Made by a program: the position numbers and the translations under genes | Notes under the pieces: generated by a model | The model's input: only the letters and a program-made list of their open reading frames with translations | Database searches by the model: none | Told to the model about the DNA's origin: nothing | Shown here: positions 20,401 through 27,342 of the stretch, piece after piece | Layout: every line of letters starts with the position of its first letter | How positions within the stretch are numbered: the stretch's first letter is position 1 | DNA from: an uncultured Eubacteriales bacterium | GTDB taxonomy: Bacteria > Bacillota > Clostridia > Oscillospirales > Oscillospiraceae | Length of the DNA: 64,000 nucleotides | Direction: 5' to 3' | Assembly: GCA_900317905.1 (NCBI GenBank) | Contig: ONIN01000003.1 | Location: 81,780 to 145,779, forward strand

Positions 20401-23400
20401 CTTCACGGCAAGGCTGGACTGGACCTTCCCCGCGTAGGCGCCAAAGGCGTCCACGGGAACATAGACCTTCTCCACCGAGGAGAGACCGTTCATCGTCAGG
20501 GCAAATGCGCTCAGGCTGAAACCGCCCATCAGGCCGGTGGAGATGTTCGGCGGTGTGGCACCGGTGAAGGTAAAAGACTCCAGCATGCCGCAGTGATAGA
20601 AGGGGCTGTTGGAAAGCAGGAACCCTCCTTTTTTGCCGATCTCCTGGATGCCCGTGCCGAACACCACGGCACGGAGATCCGTATATTCAAAAGCTCTGCT
20701 CTCGATGGTGGTGAGGCTGTCCGGGAAGACCGCCTCTCCGGTGAGATTGGTGCAGTTGCTGAAGGCGGATTCCCGGATGGTGACCAGCCCCTCGGGGAAG
20801 GTCACACCGGTGATGGCCGTATTGCCGGAAAACACGTTGGCGGCGATCTCCGTAACGCCCTGGGGAATGACCACATGGCCGCCGTCGCCCAGGTATTCCG
20901 TCAGGATCCCGTCGTTGATGATGAATTCGCCGCTGTCCATGACGAGGATGTGGGCCCCAGCGGGAAGCTTGCCGCTGAAGGCGGCGGTGTACGCGTCCAG
21001 AGACCCGGCGGGCACATAGACCCGCTTTAGCCCGGTCATGTCCGCGAAGAGGTTCAGATCGAAGGCCGGCACAGCGGCGGGACGGAAGATCATCTCCGTG
21101 ACCGCCGAGCAGCCGCCGAAGGCAGAATATTCATCGTTCTTGTAGCCGTCGCTGGTGAAGCTCGTGACCGAGGCGCCGACGGTGATGGAGGTGACCTGAG
21201 TCAGATCCTTGAAGGCGGCGGCGCCCACGGTCTGCACGCTGTCGGGGATCACGATGGCCCCCTGCACGTTGCTGCAGGATCCAAATGCCCACGCGCCGAT
21301 CTCCGTAAGGCTCTCGCTGAGCTGCAGACCGGTGAGATTTTCACAGTTCTCGAAGGCGTATTTCCCGATGGAAGTGACGCCGTTGGGGATCACCAGCGTA
21401 CCGGTGAGATTCCGGCAGCCGGAAAAGGCGGTGTCACCGATCCGTGTCAGACCGGCGGGCAGGGTCAGGGTGCCCTGGATGCTCTCCAGATATTCAAAGG
21501 CCCCGTTCGGGATCTCCGTCAGACCGGCGGGCAGCTTCAGGGTCCCGTCCATCCGCCAGCAGTAGGCAAAGGCAAATTCGCCGATGTCCGTGACGCTGTC
21601 CGGGATCCAAAGATTGCCGGTAAAGCCACAGTCCTCAAAGGCGTGGGCGCCGATGTGGACGACAGTGTCGGGGATGGTCAGGCTGCCGCTCATCTGCCAG
21701 CAGCGGGAGAAGGCGTTCTCCCCGATGGATTTAATGCCCCGACCGAGGGACAGCCCGGTGAGATTCTCGCAGCCCAGGAACACGCCCTCCTCAATGTGCT
21801 CCACGGTGCCCGGGATGGTGATACTGCCGGTGAGTCCGTGGCATTCTTCAAAGGCATGGGCGCCGATGCGCTTCAGGGTACTGGGCAAAACCAGCTCACA
21901 GTTCAGGTTCTCGCACTGCTCAAAGGCGTACTCGCCGATCTCCTCGAGACCTTCGGAGAAGCGTATCTCCTCCAGCGCGGTGCAGTTTCCGAATTCATAG
22001 TCGCCCATTCTGCGCAGACTGCCGGGCAGGGTCACAGATTTCAGATGCACATTGCCCGCAAAGGCCCAGTTGCCGATTTCCTCCACGCCCTCGGGCAGCG
22101 TGAGCGCGGTGAGGCCCGTCCAGTCAAAGGCGCCCTCATCGATGAGCCGCGGCGCCCCCGCGAAATCAATAGTTTCCAGATTCTGCCACCCGTTGAAAGC
22201 ACCTTTTCCGATTCGCTCCACGGAGGCGGGGATGGTGATGGAGGTATTCTCCGGGGTGAGCTTGTGGAAGGCGTAGTCACCGATCTCGGTGATGCCCTCC
22301 TCCAGCACCACGCGTTTGATCTCCAGCCCATCCTGCTCGATCCAGTAGTCCCATTCATGGTCGGAATCCCAGTCATAGCCGTCGTAGATCGCGCCGGTGC
22401 CGGAGATGGTCAGCACGCCGTCCTGATCCAGGACGCAGACCAGGTCATCGCCGCACCAGGTGTCACGCACCACCTTTTCCCCAAAGGCGTCATCCTTGCC
22501 CAGGATGTGCAGCTTCACGCCGCTTTCCAGCACGGAGGCAAGGGTCTCCTTCATCCAGTAATAGTTACCCAGCTGGATGTAAATATCTTTCAGCGCCGTC
22601 ATGGTGCTCAGGAACGCGATGTCTTCAAAATATGCAGAATACTTGGAAGGGATCACGATCTCTTCCACGGCGGTGCATTCCCGGAATGCGTCCGCGCGAA
22701 CGGAGACCCCGCGTGCGCCGAGATCGATGGAGGTCACGTTGAACAGGTAAGCAAACGCGTACTCCCCGATCTCGTAGACCCGATCCGGGATCACCAGCTT
22801 GCCGGTGATCCCCGTGCACATGGCAAAGGCATGGACGCCGATCTGCTCGACCTTCTCGCCCAGCTTCAGCCCGGTCAGACCGGTGCATTCGCTGAAGGCA
22901 AAGTCGCAGATTCTCGTAACGGTGTCGGGGATCACCAGTGTGCCGGTCAGCTGATTTAAGCCCCGGAAAGCATAGTCACCGATCCGGGTGATGCCCTCCT
23001 GCAGGCGGAGGCTCGTGATCTTCTCCCGATCGGCAAACCAGGGCGCGGGCTCGGAATAGGAGTATCCGGTCATGGCGCCGGTGCCGGAGATGGTCAGCAC
23101 GCCGCTGTCCGACAGCGACCAGGTGAGATTCGCGCCGCAGCTGCCCTCGATGGGATACGTGCCAGCCTCCGGCGTCGGCTCGGGCGTGGGCGTCGGCTCA
23201 GGGGCAGCAGTGGGCTCCGGTGTGGCCGTGGGTTCCGGCGTGGCCGTTGGCGCAGCGGTCTCGTGGGCGGCGGTCTCCGCATCCAGCTGCTGCCGATAGG
23301 CATCCCATGCCTCCAGCAGCTTGTCTGCATCCGTGAACTCCAGGACCTCTACCTGAGAAGCGTGTTCTTCCCCCAGATCCTGCACCAGCAGGCCAGACAG

Positions 23401-23892
23401 CAATGCTGCATTTCCTTCCAAAACAAACAGCTTCTCCAGCTGGCCGCAGCCCTCGAATGCCGTGACACCAAAGTTAACCGTGTTGGCGAGAAAAGCCGCT
23501 GCGCGCAGATTGACACAGCGCTGAAACGCCGCGTTCCCGAAGCTGTAAGCCAGCTCCGGAAACTGAACGGTGGTGAGGAACGCGGTATCCGCAAAGGCGC
23601 TGTCCGCGATGTCCAGGACCTCCATCCCGTTGATGGTATCCGGAATCACAAGATGGTTGGTATCCCATTCCGATTCCGGCTCCGGGGCGTTGTACCCGGT
23701 GAGAACCACGGTTTGCATCGATGGGTCATAGCTGTGCTCGTTGGTGAGGGTGTAACGGAAATCCCCTTCGGTGAAGGTCTCCGCGTTCCCGCTGTTCTCG
23801 TCGGTCTGCACCGCCAGAGCCTGAGTGGGAAACAGGCTCAGCAGCATCACCAGCGTCAGCAAAAATGCAATGGGCCGAGTTGCGTGTTTCAT
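11470..23892 (-). CDS. Giant secreted modular protein: BspA-type LRR, Fn3, PKD, Ig-like repeats
   Basis: The 4,140-residue protein begins with a signal peptide (MKHATRPIAFLLTLVMLLSL, cut after ALA). Order by approximate residue: two leading BspA-like LRRs, a TPEPT-type Pro/Thr linker (~212-245), many BspA/TpLRR leucine-rich repeats (~250-1390; LTIPDSVxxIGxxAF pattern), Fn3 and Ig-like modules (~1398-2275), and a PKD domain (~2276-2365; FDFGDGTTS). A SpaA/CNA-like module (~2366-2450), a ~1,000-residue unrecognised region, an InlB/Bacterial_2-like repeat (~3445-3512; YAFEGWYQDG) and seven Ig-like repeats to the C-terminus complete it. No LPXTG, SLH or C-terminal helix is seen, so attachment is unclear. 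Adhesion or glycan binding is an inference. AGGGGA precedes the ATG at 23892. Confidence 0.88.
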   Translation of the reverse strand: MKHATRPIAFLLTLVMLLSLFPTQALAVQTDENSGNAETFTEGDFRYTLTNEHSYDPSMQTVVLTGYNAPEPESEWDTNHLVIPDTINGMEVLDIADSAFADTAFLTTVQFPELAYSFGNAAFQRCVNLRAAAFLANTVNFGVTAFEGCGQLEKLFVLEGNAALLSGLLVQDLGEEHASQVEVLEFTDADKLLEAWDAYRQQLDAETAAHETAAPTATPEPTATPEPTAAPEPTPTPEPTPEAGTYPIEGSCGANLTWSLSDSGVLTISGTGAMTGYSYSEPAPWFADREKITSLRLQEGITRIGDYAFRGLNQLTGTLVIPDTVTRICDFAFSECTGLTGLKLGEKVEQIGVHAFAMCTGITGKLVIPDRVYEIGEYAFAYLFNVTSIDLGARGVSVRADAFRECTAVEEIVIPSKYSAYFEDIAFLSTMTALKDIYIQLGNYYWMKETLASVLESGVKLHILGKDDAFGEKVVRDTWCGDDLVCVLDQDGVLTISGTGAIYDGYDWDSDHEWDYWIEQDGLEIKRVVLEEGITEIGDYAFHKLTPENTSITIPASVERIGKGAFNGWQNLETIDFAGAPRLIDEGAFDWTGLTALTLPEGVEEIGNWAFAGNVHLKSVTLPGSLRRMGDYEFGNCTALEEIRFSEGLEEIGEYAFEQCENLNCELVLPSTLKRIGAHAFEECHGLTGSITIPGTVEHIEEGVFLGCENLTGLSLGRGIKSIGENAFSRCWQMSGSLTIPDTVVHIGAHAFEDCGFTGNLWIPDSVTDIGEFAFAYCWRMDGTLKLPAGLTEIPNGAFEYLESIQGTLTLPAGLTRIGDTAFSGCRNLTGTLVIPNGVTSIGKYAFENCENLTGLQLSESLTEIGAWAFGSCSNVQGAIVIPDSVQTVGAAAFKDLTQVTSITVGASVTSFTSDGYKNDEYSAFGGCSAVTEMIFRPAAVPAFDLNLFADMTGLKRVYVPAGSLDAYTAAFSGKLPAGAHILVMDSGEFIINDGILTEYLGDGGHVVIPQGVTEIAANVFSGNTAITGVTFPEGLVTIRESAFSNCTNLTGEAVFPDSLTTIESRAFEYTDLRAVVFGTGIQEIGKKGGFLLSNSPFYHCGMLESFTFTGATPPNISTGLMGGFSLSAFALTMNGLSSVEKVYVPVDAFGAYAGKVQSSLAVKLRLLPADSQEEFVIRDGALVVYYGAGGDVEIPASVQTIGTSAFQNCATMRSVTIPEGVTAIESYAFRSCTGLASTLTIPDSIRTVGAYAFSGCSNLTGLQLGSGVTEIGNYAFNGCSKVTGTLSLPDSLETIGNNAFSSMTGLTAVEFGSGLRSLAASATSDSNTPFNSCTGIKVLSFTGQTVPEFGANPFAPMKGLEVILVPPAAYDAYVAAFGPLVAEGVQILTDLSDFPIQALTATTVSSRHVTLTWDPHVSSAVTAYTVQRDGETLAVTADCTFTDETVQPGTAYTYTVFGTGESGSTASAQRKVTTLQPAVTAITSENSRGKLVPGHSTLFIKAPAGVNMDGDAVRVEVFYGETLLGEAAPDPENSSDTVRAFRFEWDIAEIADGSYPITVRLTDADGAQGERTQTFLVSHSVPAQIVNPTAIGDITAISLSWSMSSEVDTAIYRIYRRAASEDDFTLLTQINKRTTLSYTDTTAAEDEVYYYYIVGVDEFGQEGEPSITVGATRLPDVEAPVVTKLTPATNSFLSGTVTVRLTAQDNVAVTRAALYYAPENDETWTQLTELTAGSGGTWSASVNTKSLPEGIIHVRGVAWDASGNESDGLTYVYYVDNTGPEQVQGLSWQSTSVTVTLSWEDVSDNDIQSFRVERKNASGTYTNVQEVTKTRGANLYNLTPDTEYTYRVVGYDQHGNRGTPSEDVVVRTQPDTTAPVITQLRPLPGYYAASIPLTMTATDEYSIQAITVQTSPDGETWTDVYTQTWSAVATSRTMSYTLQLADYDEGFLFVRGIARDPAGNESDSGSNAPAVQYVVDRTAPAAPAGVTATGYNGYVEIRWESGSEEDLSRYYVYRAEHGSEDFRQIAGSLTTINYLDRTAQSGVTYDYRVAVTDRAGNYSEPSAIVTASVIPDSINPEIKAVLPAQGSTLGSGYRTVNVQATDNQLLQSILLETSADGEKYQTLSSVTGINAASKTVTANIPMSGKQTGDTIYLRASAVDAAGNRSDYAETTYVVDVTAPAVSHAAAQYDAGQITIQWSGNQEPDLSGYRVLRKTGESGSYSLISQRKAVSGQSQYTCTDANLSQERTTYYYKIEAMDSCGNVSTLELQSVTVPDRSAPVPVIACEATLEADVEYYIDASSSHDNSAIIAYQFDFGDGTTSTERRPVHVYQDVGTYTITLTVTDDEGNRGTATKTVTVKDRTLIGSASIRIVDEDGKAVPNAPVYFDLGEEEQVIRTTDSRGTVVFSAEVGRHTVGCVIPDNQWLPAKKDIIVKAGEETAVTMTLVHHVMIEGHFEITPMSFEEIRAAGIDVSKPENQYFVQVNVTLTYGEQKKVETSFHYNELTGETIYKPVIVDYDIPHYGKASTEIIPVVLAPKSLGYEFSKDVSVAYLEIPVGVSTLKEFYNVRLHIINNASSQFSMLNNEIQLNIPNGLSLVDTYATESSAQVSRAEIRGQTTETITWILRGDAVGSYYLSADYSGLLSEFNETIYTSFVATEPIEVYGLSNLTLRLDIPEELDHGTFYYNASLINNGFKDVYLPSIETGDYLLETELFDIAGANISDMYGYGAEDVDKFALSTRLDGQLSVLKSGERLTRHYMCVDQTVYTEQEQKLGEYAASMSNTYGLEVEIVKHPVSWFLESLSSNISPKEKTALTFTENQDAYDYLTDNENFIYWNLYESTGDVAGKLTTNQQETLWNLLAFAAGDGDFKSLFGADDYDMIKAIILDELDLSASQDDYSGYYSAINWVNKVCDWLKGGGLGNWDKLITRKIREKAKDATKEQVDALVEGYLGALPEAFELIGTNYKWDFYQIAFNKSYDKLEGFIINKLMQVMNNKGLGDLVPLADIDFVSTLNELFTSEDFAEVWKNIGFATDVAKKIVKGFEGASADVNLYIAAQSVISSCNLYLDALEENVPDNGDGKKVRKCVEDIKKIIDGMDPMEIFFDAAERIIEPELWNALDAGYKAIVKKSGLTANKLVIVLKCACKLTRYLGDNIFHVSERHDIADRIRFVSLISDGLRASLEKRHNAYTTDISTSEAAQHMELIGFLADSRALGESLTAQFGVSYEVMPVIFDSFQLFKLVKGMTGTEETTSWYEWRDAMEDRISLTRAQLLKNPVSTIDYALAAPVVTFDYAAGQTAQSFDENYRYSLDGGPWITCTGEPIAVTPQHYTQRLVVSTNQLDEMGTSLATSILIYGIRTLSGIRVLETESGYRVVGLDPAKHYSVTFSAEPGRYYYEDPLALQIPAGSYSYDYATGETVTEVVIRTDADANAYASNLYLAPIYPMHSLTAEISGGGSVTGAGRYEHGAEAALVATPAEEYAFEGWYQDGVCIGTDDVLTLQMRADQQVTAKFYEIIPEPRILTKPKSYTGRAGDVAVFSVEASGKGLTYRWQTQPAAGGDWTDLDGESGVLSVPVQDAVSGQRYRCVVTDKIGQTVVSEPAVIHVSHLAITAQPKDAVRLLNATASFTVTAVGEGLTYQWQISSDGGETWTDSSVKKAVYNARLTAAANGRMVRCVVTDQYGVSETSASAVMRLSDLRITAQPQDSVGMPNAVASFTVAAEGEGLTYQWQISKNGGETWTNSSVKKAVYNATLTAANSGRMVRCVVTDRYGNAVTSDTAVMRLSNLAITTQPQSYVGKVNTSASFTVAAEGEGLTYQWQISNDNGETWTNSSVKKAVYKTTLTAASNGRMVRCTVTDRYGNAVVSQTATMQIQRIVITTQPSDYTGKLNSVASFLIRAEGDGLSYQWQYSRDGGETWTNSSVRKAVYNATLTTASNGRMVRCVVTDPYGDTAVSDAAVMRLLPLTITAQPRDCEGAVNSVASFSVTAEGADLTYQWQYSNDGGETWTNSSVKKAVYKTTLTAANDGRMVRCVVTESGGYSVISDTAVMRLAALAITAQPQDYVGKLNAVAAFSVTAVGVGLTYQWQISSDGGETWTDSSVKKPAYKSVLTAASDGRMVRCIVTDQNGSSVISDAAVMKLG
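11490..13300 (-). repeat. Tandem 267-bp repeats encoding seven Ig-like domains
   Basis: The block containing GGTCCAGGTCTC recurs at 11605, 11872, 12139, 12406, 12673 and 12940, exactly 267 bases apart, with a more diverged seventh copy near 13206. Each unit encodes ~89 residues with ITAQPxD, LTYQWQxSxDGGETWT and GRMVRCVVTD. Near identity at the DNA level makes copy-number change by recombination, or collapse in assembly, likely. Confidence 0.9.
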
Positions 23893-23932
23893 GACTGGAG
23901 TCCCCTTTAATTTAATAATCAAAGATGGTTTT

Positions 23933-23961
23933 ATTATATCAATTCCTGTATGATACTGCAA
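23933..23961 (-). promoter_or_regulatory. Promoter of the giant surface-protein gene
   Basis: Minus-strand TTGCAG (23956-23961) and TATAAT (23933-23938) have a 17-base spacer, with a start ~35 bases before the ATG. Confidence 0.8.
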
Positions 23962-24024
23962 GCGATTTCAGCTGTACCCGGATGCCAATTCGGACACTGG
24001 AAATACAAAAAAGCAGGGCAAAAC

Positions 24025-24061
24025 AAAAATCGCCTGTCTTTCCGAAGAAAAACAGACGATT
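24025..24061 (-). terminator. UNCG-capped hairpin, copy A: terminator of the cobalamin operon
   Basis: On the minus strand a ~14-bp stem (ATCGTCTG... with ...CAGGCGAT) is closed by a C-UUCG-G tetraloop and followed by TTTTTGTTTTGCC. It lies ~40 bases after the last gene of the 22-gene operon. It is one of five related hairpins in the window (others at 43995, 46243, 54571, 63540). Confidence 0.85.
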
Positions 24062-24100
24062 GAAACAGCTGGAATGTAAGCCTGTATGAGGGACAATGCA

Positions 24101-25216
24101 TCATTCGATCCCCCATTCATCCAGAGGCGCGAGCAGGTTTTGTGCCTGCGCGTAGTCACGGAGAGCCTCGTTGGCACGGTTCATGGAGCCGAAGGATTCC
24201 AGCGGGCAGAGCACATACCGGCACTGCAGCATCCGCTGCTTCGCCTCTTCAACCCGTTCCGGGCTGACGGGCTCGAAGGCCGCTTCCAGAATGACATGGG
24301 AAGCCAGTGCCTGAGCCACGGGCGTATCCAGGTCGTTCTCGTGCAGAACGCCTGCGGCAAAGGGGATGCCCATTCGATGGAGCCTCCGATAGATCGGGAT
24401 GCCGGCCCCGCCGCCGCCGATGACGAATACCTGCGGCGGGTCAGACAAACCCTCCGGCTCGACGCTGCCGAAGATCGGCTCGTAGCGCCCGCGCTCCACC
24501 CCGTAGAGCGCGCCGATATAATCGCCGGTGAAGATCTCCTCCGGCGTGCCGATGCGGTCGGCGCGGCCGTCACGGATGCAGACGATCTCGTCGGAGAACT
24601 TCTGGGCGAGATCCAGCTCATGGAGGCTCATGATGACGGCGATGTGCTTTTCCCGCGCGAGCATGCGCAGCAGGTGCAGAAATTCCAGCTTGTTGCGAAT
24701 ATCCAGAAACGAGGTCGGCTCATCCAGCACCAGGAGCTTCGGCTCCTGACACAGAGCCCGCGCCAGCATCACACGCTGGCGCTGCCCGTCGCTGATGCGC
24801 TCGAAGTCCTGCTCCGCGATCTCCTCCAGACCCACCAGCTCCATTGTCTCCTGCACCACCGCGCGGTCATGGGCAGACAGCGTCCCCAGTCTGCCGGTGT
24901 GGGGATAACGTCCGGCGGCGACCACGTCAAAGCAGCGCATGAGCTCCGGGCGCGGCCGCTCGGTCAGCACCGCGGCGCTCTCTCTGGCAAGCTCCGTCTG
25001 GCTGAGGCTTTTCAGCTCTCTGCCGGAGAGCCAAACTGCGCCGCCCAAAGGCTCGAGCTGGCGGATCAGCGTTTTGAGAATGGTGGACTTCCCCGCTCCA
25101 TTGGGGCCGATCAGCGTCAGGAGCTTCCCGGCCTCGGCCCGGAGCGTCAGTGCCGCAACAACGGCTTTTTCGCCATAGCCGACGGTGAGGCTGTCCGTGC
25201 GCAGAATGTCACTCAT
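24101..25216 (-). CDS. ABC transporter ATP-binding protein (FecE/BtuD type) with C-terminal extension
   Basis: This is the ATPase of the importer formed with the permease and binding protein encoded just upstream. Residues ~1-250 are a standard FepC/BtuD-like ATPase: Walker A GPNGAGKSTIL, signature ISDGQRQRVMLARAL, Walker B LLVLDEPTS, H-loop SLHELDLA. A further ~120 residues carry a Rossmann-like start (VFVIGGGGAGIPIYRRL) and an ESFGSMNRANEALRDY block; this extension is absent from E. coli BtuD and its role is unknown. It overlaps the permease stop by four bases (ATGA) and is the last gene of the cobalamin operon, before terminator A. The substrate, inferred from context, is cobalamin precursors or another metal-chelate complex. 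Confidence 0.88.
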   Translation of the reverse strand: MSDILRTDSLTVGYGEKAVVAALTLRAEAGKLLTLIGPNGAGKSTILKTLIRQLEPLGGAVWLSGRELKSLSQTELARESAAVLTERPRPELMRCFDVVAAGRYPHTGRLGTLSAHDRAVVQETMELVGLEEIAEQDFERISDGQRQRVMLARALCQEPKLLVLDEPTSFLDIRNKLEFLHLLRMLAREKHIAVIMSLHELDLAQKFSDEIVCIRDGRADRIGTPEEIFTGDYIGALYGVERGRYEPIFGSVEPEGLSDPPQVFVIGGGGAGIPIYRRLHRMGIPFAAGVLHENDLDTPVAQALASHVILEAAFEPVSPERVEEAKQRMLQCRYVLCPLESFGSMNRANEALRDYAQAQNLLAPLDEWGIE

Positions 25217-26229
25217 GCCATTTCACCCCGCTTTCTGGTCAGCAGCATCCAGATCACGACGGGCGCGCCGAACACCGCTGTCACCGAGCTGATGCTCAGC
25301 TCCGTCGGCGCAAAGAGCGTCCGCGCGATGAGATCGCAGAACAGGCAGAACACACTCCCGCCGAGAAAGCAGGCCGGCACCATCACCAGGGGCTTTGCCG
25401 TGGCAAACAGCCTTTTTACCAGATGCGGCACCGCGATGCCGACGAATGAGATGGGCCCCGCAAAAGCCGTGACGCAGGCGGCGAGGATGCTGGAAAGCAG
25501 GATCAGCGCCGTGCGAAACCGCGGCACGTTCACGCCCATGCTCCGGGCGTAGTTTTCGCCCAGCTGATAGGCCCCCATGGGCTTGGAGAGCAGCACCGCG
25601 CAGATGGTCGCCGGAATCACCGCCGCGGCGGAGGCGGCCACGTCGCCCCAGGCCACGCCCGAGAAGCTGCCCATGGACCAGTTGTGGAGGTTCACGATGT
25701 TCGAATCATCCGCGAAGGTGATCACAAACTCCGTCACCGCCGAGCAGATGTAGCCGATCATGACGCCGCAGACGATGAGCATGCCCATGCCGCGCAGCCG
25801 CCGCGAGGCCAGCAGAATGAAGCCCATGGAAACCATGGAACCCACAAACGCCGCCAGAATCAGCGTGGCGGAATGGATCGCGGTGCCCCGGCTGAGACAG
25901 AAGATCATCGCGAGGGCCACCGTAAGCTTCGCGCCCGAGGAGACGCCCAGCACATAGGGCCCGGCGATGGGGTTTAAGAAAAACGTCTGCAGCAGAAAGC
26001 CGGAGACCGCCAGCGCCCCGCCGAGGATCGCCGCAGAGAGCAGCCGCGGCATGCGGATGCTCCAGAGCACGCTGGCGCTCGTGTCCGCGCTGCGGGGAGA
26101 AAAGAGCGCGCGAAGCGCCTCATCGAGCGGGATGCGCGTGCTGCCGGCGAGCAGATTGCAGACCAGCAGCAATGCGAGCAGCCCCAGCAGGAGCGCAAAG
26201 CCCGCGGGGATTCGTTTTTCTCGGTTCAT
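25213..26229 (-). CDS. FecCD-family ABC transporter permease
   Basis: The 338-residue integral membrane protein has about nine to ten helices and matches the FecCD/BtuC family for siderophore, haem and cobalamin import. Typical blocks are SIRMPRLLSAAILGGALAVSG near the N-terminus, GPYVLGVSSGAKL, and GPISFVGIAVPHLVKRLF in the C-terminal half (the ATPase-contact loop region). It lies nine bases after the binding-protein gene and overlaps the ATPase start. Which chelate it moves cannot be read from sequence; its position inside the cobalamin operon favours a cobalt-containing tetrapyrrole or corrinoid. Confidence 0.9.
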   Translation of the reverse strand: MNREKRIPAGFALLLGLLALLLVCNLLAGSTRIPLDEALRALFSPRSADTSASVLWSIRMPRLLSAAILGGALAVSGFLLQTFFLNPIAGPYVLGVSSGAKLTVALAMIFCLSRGTAIHSATLILAAFVGSMVSMGFILLASRRLRGMGMLIVCGVMIGYICSAVTEFVITFADDSNIVNLHNWSMGSFSGVAWGDVAASAAAVIPATICAVLLSKPMGAYQLGENYARSMGVNVPRFRTALILLSSILAACVTAFAGPISFVGIAVPHLVKRLFATAKPLVMVPACFLGGSVFCLFCDLIARTLFAPTELSISSVTAVFGAPVVIWMLLTRKRGEMA

Positions 26230-26238
26230 ATCGTTTCC

Positions 26239-27342
26239 TCAGTTCAGCTTATGCAGAAATTGCAGGTTCTCCCCGTCTCCGGAGAGGATGCTGTGAAAGT
26301 CCGTGATCATCCCCGCGGCCGCGGAGGAGCGCTGGAACATACTCTGCTCCGTGCACCAGACATCTCCGGTCTGCACGGCCCGGAAGTCCGCCAGCAGCGG
26401 GCTCTGCGCGAGCAGAGCGTCCAGATCGGCAAGCTCTCCGGCTACGGTGCTGTTGTAGATCAGCACGTCCGCGTCCCTGGCCTGGGTGTAGAACGATTCC
26501 ATCTGGATCGTGACGGTGGAGAGCGCGGTGTCGCTCTCCGGCAGATCGGTGATGGCGGTCTCCCCGCCGGCCAGCTCGATCATCCGGGTGACATAGTCGG
26601 CGCTGCGCCGCACCACCACCGCGCCGCTGGGCGTGATGTGGAAGAAGGCCACCGTCTTTCCGCTGGGCTCCGCCGTCTCCACCGCCTGCACTGCCGCGGT
26701 CTGGGCGTTAAAGAAGGCCTCCGCCTCGCCCAGATGCCCGGTGAGCAGGCCGTAGAGCTTGATCCACTCCACCCGCCCCAGCGGGTGCGGCTCATAGCTG
26801 GAATACTCCACCATAAGGGGGAAGCCCAGGGAGACCAGCTTTTCCTGCACGGCGGGGGTGTGGAAGATCATCGTGTTCTCCACAATGAGATCCGTGCCCT
26901 CCTCCAGCAGAAGCTCAAAGTCCGGCGCGCTGTATTTTCCGGCGTAACGGATGCTGCCGTCATCCAGCGCCGTGCGCATGGAGTCCAGCCGCCAGTCGGC
27001 GGACTTCGTGCTGGTGAAAGCCACGCGGTCCAGCGCGCCGATCTGGTCGAAGAGATCGGCAGCGGAAGAGCTGGCGAGATACACCCGCTCCACCGGATAT
27101 CGGATCACCGGGAGCTCCGCGAAGGCCGCCGGCGCTTTTGCGTCCTGCTTTAAGAGCAGATACCGATCCGTACCGCCCAGGGTGAGCACGGCGGCGTCAT
27201 CGGTATAGTAATCCACAGTGAAGTTCTCCGCGTAGGAGAGCGGCATGGATCCCGTCGGATCCGCCGCAGCGCCCGTCTCCTGCGCGCCACAGGCGCACAG
27301 GAGCAGGCACAGCAGAAGAAGAAGAGAGAGCGCCCGTCTCAC
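26239..27342 (-). CDS. ABC transporter substrate-binding lipoprotein (iron/corrinoid type)
   Basis: The 367-residue lipoprotein has a signal peptide ending in a lipobox (LLCAC-G), so it is anchored outside the membrane. The rest resembles the BtuF/FepB class of two-lobed binding proteins: a first lobe with PVIRYPVERVYLASSSAADL, a lobe-linking helix, and a second lobe with TVAFFHITPSGAVVVRRSADY and SPLLADFRAVQTGDVWC. It captures ligand for the FecCD permease and ATPase that follow. The start codon overlaps the stop of the upstream NEAT-like lipoprotein gene by four bases, which suggests translational coupling and a shared ligand. Confidence 0.87.
   Translation of the reverse strand: MRRALSLLLLLCLLLCACGAQETGAAADPTGSMPLSYAENFTVDYYTDDAAVLTLGGTDRYLLLKQDAKAPAAFAELPVIRYPVERVYLASSSAADLFDQIGALDRVAFTSTKSADWRLDSMRTALDDGSIRYAGKYSAPDFELLLEEGTDLIVENTMIFHTPAVQEKLVSLGFPLMVEYSSYEPHPLGRVEWIKLYGLLTGHLGEAEAFFNAQTAAVQAVETAEPSGKTVAFFHITPSGAVVVRRSADYVTRMIELAGGETAITDLPESDTALSTVTIQMESFYTQARDADVLIYNSTVAGELADLDALLAQSPLLADFRAVQTGDVWCTEQSMFQRSSAAAGMITDFHSILSGDGENLQFLHKLN

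Noticed and set aside
13072-21030. 2,652-residue open frame antisense to the giant surface protein
   Set aside because: The low-complexity, His/Gly/Val-rich translation has no domain, and it mirrors the codon pattern of the real gene (GC-rich third positions remove stops on the other strand). It is a shadow of 11470-23892.
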